A DNA stretch of 64,000 nt from Bombus terrestris (taxonomy: Eukaryota > Arthropoda > Insecta > Hymenoptera > Apidae). Every line of letters starts with the position of its first letter. Within the stretch, counting starts at the first letter, position 1. The position numbers were made by a program, and so were the translations under genes. Below are positions 24,801 to 32,788 of the stretch, one piece after another. The stretch covers positions 6,758,001-6,822,000 of the forward strand of contig NC_063269.1 in NCBI RefSeq assembly GCF_910591885.1, written 5' to 3'. The notes under the pieces were generated by a model that had not been told where the DNA came from, ran no database searches, and saw nothing but the letters and a program-made list of their open reading frames with translations.

Positions 24801-26792
24801 TGAGTTACATTGCCGATTGGCCTGAAGGCAATCATGCCAAAAAAAGAAACCTCTTTTCTTATAAAGTTCTTCGGCAATGCTTTACACAGTGCGTCGAAAT
24901 GCGTGGTCTTGTGAAAGTTAAATCGCCTTAGCATCTTTTCCGCCCATTTCTGCCATCCAAATGTCAACGTTTCTAATTAGCGAAGGGTTCTCGGGAAATA
25001 ATTGTCGGTCTCTATTCTTTATTGTGTTTATATGTTATATTACTTTGTTATGTTTGTCGTTCGTTTCTACTTTGACGAATTTTTAATTATTTACATCGTT
25101 TCGATCGGAGTTGGCTGGCGCTCTTAGAGAATTTTGTGCCATTAAAAGTTTCTACGTTCGAATAAAATATTTGCTACATCTTGGTTCTCATAGTGTTATA
25201 AGTTTCCAAATTTTGTCTTAAAAATTAAAATATTTCAAACTATCGTCGGAGAATTTAGCGTTGTTAAGTTCGTGCAACTAAATCGAGAAAAGGGTGTTTT
25301 TCTAAAATACGTTGCAAGCAAATTAAACCTGTTTAACGACTGGACGATAGTAAATGCAACGAGTAATCGCATAATTATCAAAATATTAATACTGTGTTTC
25401 TAGTACACGAAATGAGACCAGATGACATTGGGATCGTCGGGTTCAGGGGCGATCCTGACAAGCAACCCTTTATGGTGGGTTACTTTAAGAGTTCTGGCAT
25501 CAGAGAATCGAAAGTACGACAGAAACGAGATGCCAGGAGAAGAAAGAAGAGCGAGTCCTCGAGTTTGGATTATCGGAATAATCCGTACACCGGTAAGTCT
25601 GGAAGGTAACGTCCGATGAATCAGTAAATCTATCATTTCCATCTCCATCTTTCGTATTTTACAGTAACATCGAAAGAGAAATTTTTTTTCATTGATATTA
25701 TAAGAAATGGCTCAAAAAAGTAGTCGGCGAATTTTCCATGAGAAAATCACGAAGATCGTGAAAAAGATTCGATTTAACCGTAATGTACAAAGAAAGATCA
25801 ATCCAAATCAGTATTTTACCTTGTCCTGATTGCGCGTTAAAGTCGTTTTTGTTCCAATAATTCTACCTCTAAATTGTACTAATATAATGCCGGTTAGACA
25901 TTTTAACATAAACACCTTAGTTTAACAACTTGTGCGTGTACTCTGTTTAATAGCCTTGTCGACTGTTGGCGAACCCTCGTAATTGACAGCCTATTCTCTT
26001 ACTCGGAGCACGGTGCAACAAAAATTTTTAACAAGACCATACATAGAAACAAACGGTGTAACGTAAAAACAGTTGAAACTGTAATTTCTCTATCTCGATA
26101 GAAATCGATATTAATATTTTCGGAAACATCTACATACGTATGTATTTAATAATTAGAGAAACAAAGAAGCTCGTAACCCGCAATTTTGATTAATTTGAAT
26201 TCCACTCTTAATACGTAAGAAATATACGTATTCTTTGATTCGTACTTTACCAAGACATTACTAACTGTAAGAAATAACGATGATCGAACGAAGATAACGT
26301 GGCGAACAACCGGTAATCATTACCATTTTCCAGATCCAGGCGTACAATACAACTCGAGGACCTGTAAAATTCAAACGTTGTACGTGAGCTTCAGGGACCT
26401 GAAGTGGCAGGTAAGTTACGCGAAGAGGCGTAATAATACGCATATTTGATGCAATCATGTGCTACACGATCATCGGCACTTGTAGTTTGCCGCGTACTTA
26501 TCGATGATCGATATGAATATTTATTTTGCAGGACTGGATCATAGCACCGGACGGATACGACGCATATTATTGCAGCGGCGAATGCAATTTCCCTTTGAAC
26601 GCTCATATGAACGCGACCAATCACGCGATCGTCCAAACGTTGGTGCATCTGGTTAGCCCTGGTAAGGTACCAAAGCCTTGCTGCGCGCCCACCAAGCTCT
26701 CGCCGATCTCCGTGCTGTATTTCCTCGACGAAAGCAACGTTATACTGAAGAAGTACAAAAACATGGTCGTCAAGAGCTGCGGTTGCCATTGA
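6646..26792 (+). CDS. gbb: BMP-type TGF-beta ligand (glass bottom boat / 60A class), 3' five exons, 5' incomplete
   Basis: Spliced CDS join(6646-6832, 13075-13229, 25404-25592, 26334-26410, 26532-26792). It spans 869 nt and about 288 residues plus a stop. All four introns have GT/AG ends and the codon phases match at every junction. The product is a secreted dimeric BMP ligand made as a preproprotein. In flies, Gbb acts in growth, fat body and neuromuscular synapse signalling through type I/II serine kinase receptors and Mad; that role is inferred here from homology. The sequence shows prodomain blocks (RLWFDVSEVPPGEHI, then EGWLTLNVSEPLDHWV), a furin site RQKR, and a C-terminal domain with the seven-cysteine pattern CKIQ, YYC, GEC, CC, SCGCH. 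The motif CNFPLNAHMNATNHAIVQT is the BMP5-8/gbb signature rather than the dpp/BMP2-4 one. The signal peptide and early prodomain are missing and must lie upstream of the window. Assignment to gbb is firm; orthology versus a paralogous 60A-like gene would need a tree. Confidence 0.95.
7701..7719. promoter_or_regulatory. Inverted CAGGTA pair, site 1 (Zelda/Snail/ZEB-type half-sites)
   Basis: CAGGTA is followed by a 7-bp spacer and TACCTG, a 19-bp palindrome inside the first large gbb intron seen here. CAGGTA is the core of the insect TAGteam/Zelda site and of Snail/ZEB E-boxes. The same arrangement with the same 7-bp spacer recurs 296 bp downstream. Binding is inferred from the motif only. Confidence 0.35.
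7997..8015. promoter_or_regulatory. Inverted CAGGTA pair, site 2
   Basis: CAGGTA, 7-bp spacer, TACCTG, embedded in the wider imperfect palindrome tctcaggta/tacctgtgaga. The spacers of the two copies (TTGTTCC and TTTGTTC) are nearly the same. This supports either duplication or shared constraint. Confidence 0.35.
9122..9241. repeat. Pyrimidine/CTC-rich low-complexity tract
   Basis: Runs of cctcctcttccttctcctcc and cctcctccacc, about 120 bp long, sit in a GC-richer part of the intron. No gene is supported. Confidence 0.7.
10581..10811. repeat. Two-copy tandem duplication, unit about 113-118 bp
   Basis: Both copies start cttcttttaaacagaaaaat and end near aaactgacaagcac. Copy 1 is 10581-10693 and copy 2 is 10694-10811. 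Copy 2 differs by an insertion (actag) and a few substitutions. It is intronic. Confidence 0.95.
13075..13229 (+). CDS. gbb: gbb internal exon B: late prodomain
   Basis: The acceptor is ttgtag. The first base completes glycine (GG+G) from the previous exon, and the frame then reads TRELQYVDAVNTTTGKEGWL, TLNVSEPLDHWVNNPDGNKG and LYLSVHPADRS. The donor is gtgagt after a single base of the next codon. It is clearly the conserved prodomain segment G-W-L-x-x-N-V-S/T-x-P-L-x-x-W-V of the BMP5-8 group. There are two N-glycosylation sequons (NTT, NVS). The neighbouring introns are 6.2 kb upstream and 12.2 kb downstream. Confidence 0.93.
14584..14634. repeat. 21-bp unit repeated about 2.5 times
   Basis: attattttctatttgtcac is repeated, with a third partial copy. 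In the plus frame it would read YFLFVTD twice, but the surrounding ORF has no protein-like character. Confidence 0.9.
17281..17380. mobile_element. Possible tail of an old non-LTR retrotransposon or other repeat
   Basis: The phrase gtgtaccaaatttcagcttt, then a short unique stretch, then cagacagacagacaaacag resembles the 3' ends of RTE-like insect elements. In those, a conserved ccaaatttcag stretch precedes a short tetranucleotide tail. There is no reverse transcriptase ORF. The call rests on resemblance only. Confidence 0.3.
18400..19560. promoter_or_regulatory. GC/CpG-rich island with pyrimidine tract and CGCT repeat
   Basis: The segment starts CpG-rich, passes through about 600 bp dominated by TTC/CTC/TCC words, and ends in a CpG-dense block with gctcgctcgctcgctc at 19430-19448. 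GAGA-factor-type CT/GA repeats and CpG density are typical of arthropod promoters. It could be an internal promoter or an enhancer, but no transcription start can be defined. The 254-codon ORF 18491-19255 is low complexity and not accepted as a gene. Confidence 0.3.
20304..20322. repeat. GA dinucleotide microsatellite
   Basis: An uninterrupted run of about nine GA units in intronic DNA. Confidence 0.95.
24330..24760. promoter_or_regulatory. Candidate intronic enhancer about 0.7 kb before gbb exon C
   Basis: A compact GC-richer block contains atcgatcgatcag, tcaattaattaaac (homeodomain-type TAAT sites), CAGCTG E-boxes (catgtcagctgacag, accagctgacac) and CpG-rich spacers. It ends sharply against AT-rich DNA. 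It has no ORF longer than chance. Clustering of such motifs is suggestive only. Confidence 0.3.
25404..25592 (+). CDS. gbb: gbb internal exon C: end of prodomain, furin site, basic arm of mature ligand
   Basis: The acceptor is ttctag, and two bases complete a valine codon with the previous exon. The frame reads VHEMRPDDIGIVGFRGDPDK, QPFMVGYFKSSGIRESKV, then RQKRDARRRKKSESSSLDYR and NNPYT. RQKR fits the R-X-K/R-R furin consensus, so cleavage would release a mature chain starting DARRRKK. The QPFMVGYFK block is typical of the end of 60A/BMP7 prodomains. The RRRKK run just after the cleavage site is the heparan-sulfate-binding type of basic arm found on BMP ligands. The donor is gtaagt, leaving one base (G). 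Confidence 0.94.
25593..26333 (+). other. gbb: gbb intron between exons C and D (741 bp)
   Basis: Donor gtaagt and acceptor ttccag. AT-rich, with nothing else recognised. Confidence 0.9.
26334..26410 (+). CDS. gbb: gbb exon D: start of seven-cysteine domain
   Basis: The acceptor is ttccag; AT completes an aspartate codon with the preceding G. It reads DPGVQYNSRTCKIQTLYVSF and RDLKWQ, ending in phase 0 at the donor gtaagt. It carries the first cysteine of the cystine knot and the conserved LYVSFRDLxWQDWIIAP strand, which runs on into the next exon. The exon is only 77 nt and lies 121 nt before the terminal exon. Confidence 0.95.
26532..26792 (+). CDS. gbb: gbb terminal exon: remainder of TGF-beta domain and stop
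   Basis: The acceptor is ttgcag, phase 0. It encodes 86 residues from DWIIAPDGYDAYYCSGECNF to VVKSCGCH, then TGA. It contains cysteines 2-7 of the knot: YYC, GEC, the adjacent CC pair (the second of which makes the interchain disulfide in this family) and CGC. The sequon NAT in AHMNATNHA is the conserved glycosylation site of BMP6/7/gbb. With exons C and D the mature ligand after RQKR is about 133 residues, a normal size for the family. No frame damage is visible. Confidence 0.97.
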   Translation, partial: DWIIAPDGYDAYYCSGECNFPLNAHMNATNHAIVQTLVHLVSPGKVPKPCCAPTKLSPISVLYFLDESNVILKKYKNMVVKSCGCH

Positions 26793-27127
26793 TCGTCCGG
26801 GATTAGCAAGATGTATACATGTGCGGACAGCGCGTTCGGAACGACGATAAATCGAACGCAAAGCGAGCTGTGCGGCTGAATTTTCCGAGTAGAATCGATC
26901 GACAGTTCTTAATTCGATCGATGACGAGTGTCTAGCGTTATGGAATTATTTCTTTTCTTTATTCATTGACATATTCGTCCGTGCGAACGATTTTTATTTC
27001 GTTGATACGTTTCATCGAAGATTCTCAGAGTTTCCAATCGTTAGAACGTTAAATAATGGCAAACGCTAAAACACTCTGTATAATTATAAAATCTTATCAT
27101 ATATTATTATTATTATTCTTGCAAGAA

Positions 27128-27133
27128 ATTAAA
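27128..27133 (+). terminator. Possible poly(A) signal (ATTAAA) for gbb
   Basis: The first reasonable hexamer, about 335 bp after the stop, followed by T/GT-rich sequence. Longer 3' UTRs using later AATAAA sites are equally possible. Confidence 0.3.
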
Positions 27134-27598
27134 TCGTTCGATAGTCGTTTGATCTTTTAAAATTCTTACACCGCGTTCTAATGAATTCGTATGATTTCCT
27201 CAATTGCTTAGAGTGCAATTCGACGTTCGAATTAAGCTGTTGTCGTTCAAAATTCCGCTCGATTCTCGGTTCGACGAAACAAAACTCCAGTGCCTGTTCG
27301 CCTGTGTTGGACGTGAACGACAAACGCTGATCGATGGCGGATTTCAAGCGTCGCAAGAAAATCATCGGTCGTCTGGTGCCAAATTTCGACTAGTAGATAG
27401 TGTAATTTCTCGAAACAAGTGCTTCCGTACTAACGATCGTAATAATTTTCGTCGTTGGAAAAAGTGAATAATTGAATGGGAACAAAAACGATCGACGAAT
27501 ACGTGCGACTCCGACACGTGATTTTTATCCGATTTTAGTGGATACATTGTAATATACATATGCCCGTAACGATCGGGGTTATCAACCGATGCTTCGAA

Positions 27599-27688
27599 TC
27601 GTTTCTTTCTTTCTACCTTCTCCTTCCTTCTTTCTCTTTCTTCCTTTCTTTTTTTATTTTCTTTTTTTTTTTTTTTGTTTTCTTTTAA
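27599..27688. repeat. Pyrimidine tract ending in long poly-T
   Basis: About 90 bp of ctt/tcc words grade into more than 14 consecutive T. Low complexity. Confidence 0.9.
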
Positions 27689-28051
27689 TCAACTCAAATA
27701 TCTCATCTAATGTTCAAACATTCGATCGGTTAATATATCGTTTAGTGATATTAATTTAATGAAGTCAAACTTCCGATATTATAGTCTGAGAAAAAATGAA
27801 ACAAAGAGAACGTGGTTGTTCGGTGAATTTCTACATATTTGTTCTGTCGCTGTTTTGAAAAACACATTTGTGTTCGCGTTCTTCCGTTCGCTCGTCGAAG
27901 GCCTCTATGTACGCAAGCCGACACGAAAAGGAAAAAGATATCTTTTTTTTTTGTTTTCTTGTAATTAGACTTATTTATGTTTGTAAGTAATGCGTCTGAC
28001 CGAGAGAATAAGAGCACCGTGTGTAATACTCGTAGCAGATTCGTATGTGTA

Positions 28052-29211
28052 CAGGTTGTTTCATAAGATAATCCATGAATCCAGCAAGTGACAGATCCCT
28101 CGCTCAAAAGCGAATTGATTCTTAAGACAGGTTTGTCGGTTGTTGGCTTCTAATCGATCAACGGATTGCGCTGAATAATCAAGAATTAATAATTTTCATC
28201 CGAGAATCTCTCATTTACGAAAAGTCTCGCTACTTATCGTATAAAACATTCCACAGAGTAGTCGGTTAATTGTCACCTTAAATATCATTGAAATTCTGAA
28301 GAGTGGGAAAGAATTTATCTGTGAAAGATAGCACGATAGAAAAGATACGACGAAATCAAGTGTTATAGTAGGATATTATGATAACTCTATAATACGAAGA
28401 ATTTATTTGTTATTTATTAGAGGGGGGGAAGATCTTCTCAAGGATTGCGAGTTTGATTAATGTTCATTATTCATGAAATTTAAATACTCAAGAATTTGAA
28501 TGAACATACCGAAGAAAAACGGAATTTTATCCTCGACTGGGATGATATAAAATATCGCTGTGACGTAGCTCCAACCTAACTTACAATAGTCTGCATTAAG
28601 TTATTTAATTTGAAAGTACGTACTTCCTCTTTAATTTGAATTTTCTATCTTACGTGACAAAGACCGTGAGTAGTGTTCATCGCGTAAGATATAAGATATG
28701 AATTAAAACGAAGTGACCCAATTCAAATTTAATTTAAACTGTAGCGATTACCTATGGGCCAACAATACCAATCGAAGATTAATATAACACTTAACTTTTG
28801 TAATTACAGATAATTGCTTAATTAAATTAGCAATACCTAGACGATTATACATATAGAAAGAGCGGAATAAGAATTATACGACTAAATCTTTTCTGCTATA
28901 TAATTATTATAAATGAAATATTTTTCTCTAGCTTCCTCATTCCGAGGGATATTAATCCTCTATAACAAGAATTCTTTGTTTCATTTTTATTTAAGAAGAA
29001 AGAATTGCAATTTGTTATATATTATCTAAAATCTTATTATTTTATTATACGATAATTATTCTAACGAAATTTCAATTTCGATATGCAACGATACAGTGAC
29101 AGTAAGTAAAGTAAGAATAAAAGTTATAGCGATGGAAGTAAGTAAAACGATAAAATTAAATTAAATTTCGTTATAGAGGATTAACATGGCGACAGTTACC
29201 GAACCACCCTG
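28052..29211. mobile_element. Possible non-autonomous DNA element or two element ends (CAGG...CCTG)
   Basis: The left end is ta|caggttgtttcataaga and the right end is accgaaccaccctg|ta, flanked by TA on both sides. Read inward from each end they give CAGGTTGTTTCATAA and CAGGGTGGTTCGGTAA, about 11 of 15 matching. An exact 15-bp inverted repeat ttaatcctctataac lies inside at 28952-28966 and 29170-29184. There is no transposase. It may be two unrelated fragments. Confidence 0.35.
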
Positions 29212-31399
29212 TACATACTTACACACCCTAGTAACTCAACTTTCTATGTACATGTATGTAAAGTGTAAATTTATATACATATAAGTATATAGAAAGTGGA
29301 AAATTCTTTAGTACGATTTTGTAGTATCGTAATTATAATGCGACAGAGAATCAGATTTGTCGACAAAAATAAACATCATAAGCGCATATTTCTCAATCGA
29401 AGCGAAAGTACATATTTTCCAAAATCTCGTGCTTTTTACTTTGCGTGCCACATGCAAGTCGGTATCGTTCGCGCATTTCAAAATTACGCGTCGACTTCAA
29501 TTTGAAACGTACGCGTTTAGCGCGATTAATCGATTAATCGTACAATCGAACGATAATCGCACAGTTTTGTTTTTTCTTTTCTTCTATCTTCTTCCCTTCT
29601 TTATTTTTCCCTTTTTTTTTGTATAGATTTCTATTTTTTACAAGCTCTTAGAAAACGTACGAGAATTACGTTATAGTCATACTTAATTGACGCGTGAGAT
29701 TAAAAGTTTTATAAATTATTCCGACGCAAGATTCGAATGTGGTGCCGCCGCTGCTCGAGATATGTGTCAGCGTTGTTTAATGGCGTTTAACGAGCGTTTA
29801 ACCGTGTGAATGGGAATGAAGCATAGTCCATTTTAGCTCGTGGGTGCGTGAATGCGTTCGTGGATGCGATCACAAATCAATCGATGAATATATATAGTCT
29901 GTGGTATTATTAACACAACTTTTGTAATGACAGTGTAAATATATCGTTGTAAATACGTTCTATAATGCATACTACATAATATGTACAATGTACTTGTGTC
30001 AGTTCTTTCTTTTTTATTACCATGCCTCTATGAAGTACGTGAATCATTTTGAATATGTCTTATTGGTAACAGTATCTTTTAATCAACTTAATGATTCGTA
30101 CCGAGGAAATATATCTTAGTTAAAAGGTTAAAGTTACTCTACTTAGCTGCAAATCTAATTTAATTTACATGATCATGAGTAACAGCCACAAAGCGCAACA
30201 TTACAGACTGGATAAAAACGAACGTATTCCTAATTCAACTTTATACAAAAGAACGTGACAAATTTTAATATTGTTTGTTATAATGAATTTTAACAATTCA
30301 TAATAATGGATACTAAGAAAAATGTATAATTCTAACAATTCATAACAAAGAACACTAAAAGTATGAATGTTTTGACGATTGGGTAACGATTATATGCAAT
30401 TTGTATATTGCTCATATTTACGTTAACAACAATGGATCTAGTACCGATCAGACATTGATAATATCATGATAAAAGTAATGAATAAACTATTTTTTGAAAT
30501 ATGTAATAAGTATTAGTATTGATAATTTGAATTTTTGTATTTATTGAATTCCGAATGTTGGAGACGACATTTTTATTTAAATATCTACACTAAATAAGTT
30601 AATCTGTCTGCTGATAGATGGCACTGCACGTACGCCCAACGATAATTTTACACAGGAGTTCAGTTTTAAACAGAATTTTAAATGTTTTGAACGTTATGTA
30701 TTATGAATTAAAGAAATAATTAAATTCTGAATATCATATAAATAACTTAGTACATAATATCAATTATTCCATACATAGTCCAGTAAATATTTATTATATA
30801 ATTTACTTTGATTTGCAATGGTGTAAAAATGCATGTATATTTAGTATACAAAACGTGACATACCAATTACGATGGAAACCGGTTTCATTGTTGCATCTTG
30901 AGAAGTTGATAACAAATCTGTTAAACGCTTTAGATTAGATCTAAAGGAAACCCGTTGTCACTACGATGTTCATTATTCGACGATTCAGATAGGCACGAGA
31001 TTTTTCAAACTGCATTTCGACCAATCAAATTCGATCATACTTGGTTACAACATATTTAAAATTAACTCGTTTTCAATCGATAGGCTATTTGAAAAACTTT
31101 TAATTTTCATCAAAATATACATTAACCGCTAACTATCTATGAAACTGAATATCTCTCGCACATTTAAAACATAAAATGAAGAACTAAATCATAGTTCTTA
31201 GAAAATATCGTTGTCGTGAAGTAATTCGACTGGGAAGAACATGGCGACCACTCTCGAATACGTTTCGATATATCGTTAAGCGATATTCTCGCTTCAAATC
31301 GATGATCGTTTTCACGATGGACGGCGAACGTGCCGTGGGCTTGATGTTCATACGAAATGACGATTTTTCGTGCTGACAATGTTTCTTGCTTGAGAATTC

Positions 31400-32566
31400 A
31401 CGTGCATTGGCATATGCGACTGTGATTTTCGAGCGTCTCGCATAGGAAACAGATAGTAACGATTGTGAAAAACCAACGAATCGTTAGTGGTGCTAGTGCG
31501 AAGTTTGAGCTGTGTACGACAGTAGTCTTCTCGTGTGCTTTCGTGCCGCTGTCAACGAATATCCGAATATCCGGACCTTAGTTTAATTATATAAGAAAAT
31601 TTGATGAAACGGATAAAAAGCACGTTGTAAATTTGAATTCAAAGAACGAGCACACGCATATTCGTCATTTATTTGAAGGAAATAAGAATCGCGCGAGGTA
31701 CGCCCCTTTTACAGGTGCCAATACCATTTTTGCAACACCCATCGAGTGAATCGACCACCGAAGACACCTCTCGAAGAAGCTGAATTTCAAGACGTATCCA
31801 AATTTCTATGGTGATATGCTTCTGTAATTTTGAATTGAATACCTGTAGTTGGTTTTTCCGCTGTTTCGCGCAAAATCGATAGAGAAGCTCGCACATTACC
31901 CGAGGAGTGCGGAACGCGCGACGAGTCTTGCTGACAAAAATAGCAGGGTCCACGGTAGACACGATAGAAGAGTGTCCTTAACTACTACTGTTCATCCTTT
32001 GCAGTGTTTTATCGTGAGCCGGCATTATTTCGACTGTAACTTTTAACTTCTCTGCGTACGGCGCTGCTTGTCCAAAGAACGCTATTTGAAGTTTCAAAAC
32101 ATCGTGTCTATTGCAGCCTTGTGTATGTCCCGGCACGAGCCATAAAGTAGCCTGTGATCATTTCAATTTTCTGGTTACCGATCTTACTGTGAATGTTATA
32201 CGTAAATCGATTGGTAGGTGAGTGATACAAAATGGACTGAAAATCGAACACGGCATCGTTTTAACGCAGATAATTTACTCGTAAGTGATATTACTGTTGT
32301 CGAAGCGCACAATCTAACCTTACTTCGAGAAAAATTTAGCGGTATTTGTGCCACCTAACCTTCGCGTTCGTCAAACGGAGTGTTCGAATTGTTCAACGTA
32401 AATTCGTAAACGTGCCCGATGATCCCGTGACGGAAGAAATATTGGCGTGCGTGTGTCGAGTAACGCGAAATACTTTGAACGCATTGTCTCGCCGGCTATG
32501 ACGAGAACAAGGACCCGTTCGATCGGATCGTCGCTGCAGCCGTCGCGAATGCTGTGATTTCGTTGA
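31400..32566 (+). promoter_or_regulatory. Putative promoter / 5' UTR region of the 32567 gene
   Basis: Composition becomes GC-richer toward 32380-32566, with many CpG words and stop codons in all frames. No TATA box is evident. This is compatible with a CpG-type promoter and 5' leader, inferred only from position before the candidate first exon. Confidence 0.25.
32498..32557 (+). other. Upstream ORF (19 codons) ahead of candidate first coding exon
   Basis: ATGACGAGAACAAGGACC to TGA, ending 9 bp before the ATG at 32567 and in a different frame. If the 32567 exon is real this is a uORF that could dampen its translation. Inference only. Confidence 0.35.
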
Positions 32567-32788
32567 ATGTGGAGTGCGATCACGCGCCTCTTCGTTAAGG
32601 GCAAAACAGAGGAATCTGCCCCGAGGACGAAGGATCGGACGTGTGACGGCGTGCCCGATACGGTCGTCCATGTTTTCGACGCAATGGATCGTAACGCGGG
32701 TGACGATCGACGTAAGGGCCCTGCCGGCGAGCAACACCACGACGGAGCCGAATCCGAACACTTCTCTGATGCCTACGATTCCCGTCAG
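32567..32788 (+). CDS. Candidate 5' coding exon, unrecognised protein
   Basis: ATG at 32567 opens 74 codons: MWSAITRLFVKGKTEESAPR at the N-terminus, then a hydrophilic, acidic and charged stretch ending EHFSDAYDSRQ. It meets CAG|gtattt in phase 0. The segment is GC-richer than its flanks and codes without low complexity. The ORF continues only 29 codons past the donor into AT-rich sequence, as expected for an exon-intron edge. No signal peptide is seen. I do not recognise the family, and no following exon could be placed with confidence in the next 18 kb. It could be a chance ORF in a GC island. Confidence 0.5.

Larger units (their letters stand above)
13230..25403 (+). other. gbb: gbb intron between exons B and C (12.2 kb)
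   Basis: Bounded by gtgagt and ttctag. It contains several GC/CpG-richer islands (about 14140-15480, 18400-19560, 22870-23480, 24330-24760) separated by AT-rich DNA, a 21-bp triplication (14584-14634), a CAGA-ended repeat remnant (17281-17380) and a long pyrimidine tract (about 18619-19215). No exon was recognised. The GC islands are candidates for enhancers, alternative promoters or nested non-coding transcripts. Confidence 0.8.
26793..31400 (+). other. gbb 3' UTR and downstream spacer
   Basis: Non-coding after the gbb stop. A variant polyadenylation signal ATTAAA lies at 27128-27133, followed by T-rich sequence; canonical AATAAA is at 29116-29121 and 30481-30486. A pyrimidine/poly-T tract covers 27599-27688. 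Possible transposon ends flank 28052-29211. No ORF here has family features. Confidence 0.6.
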
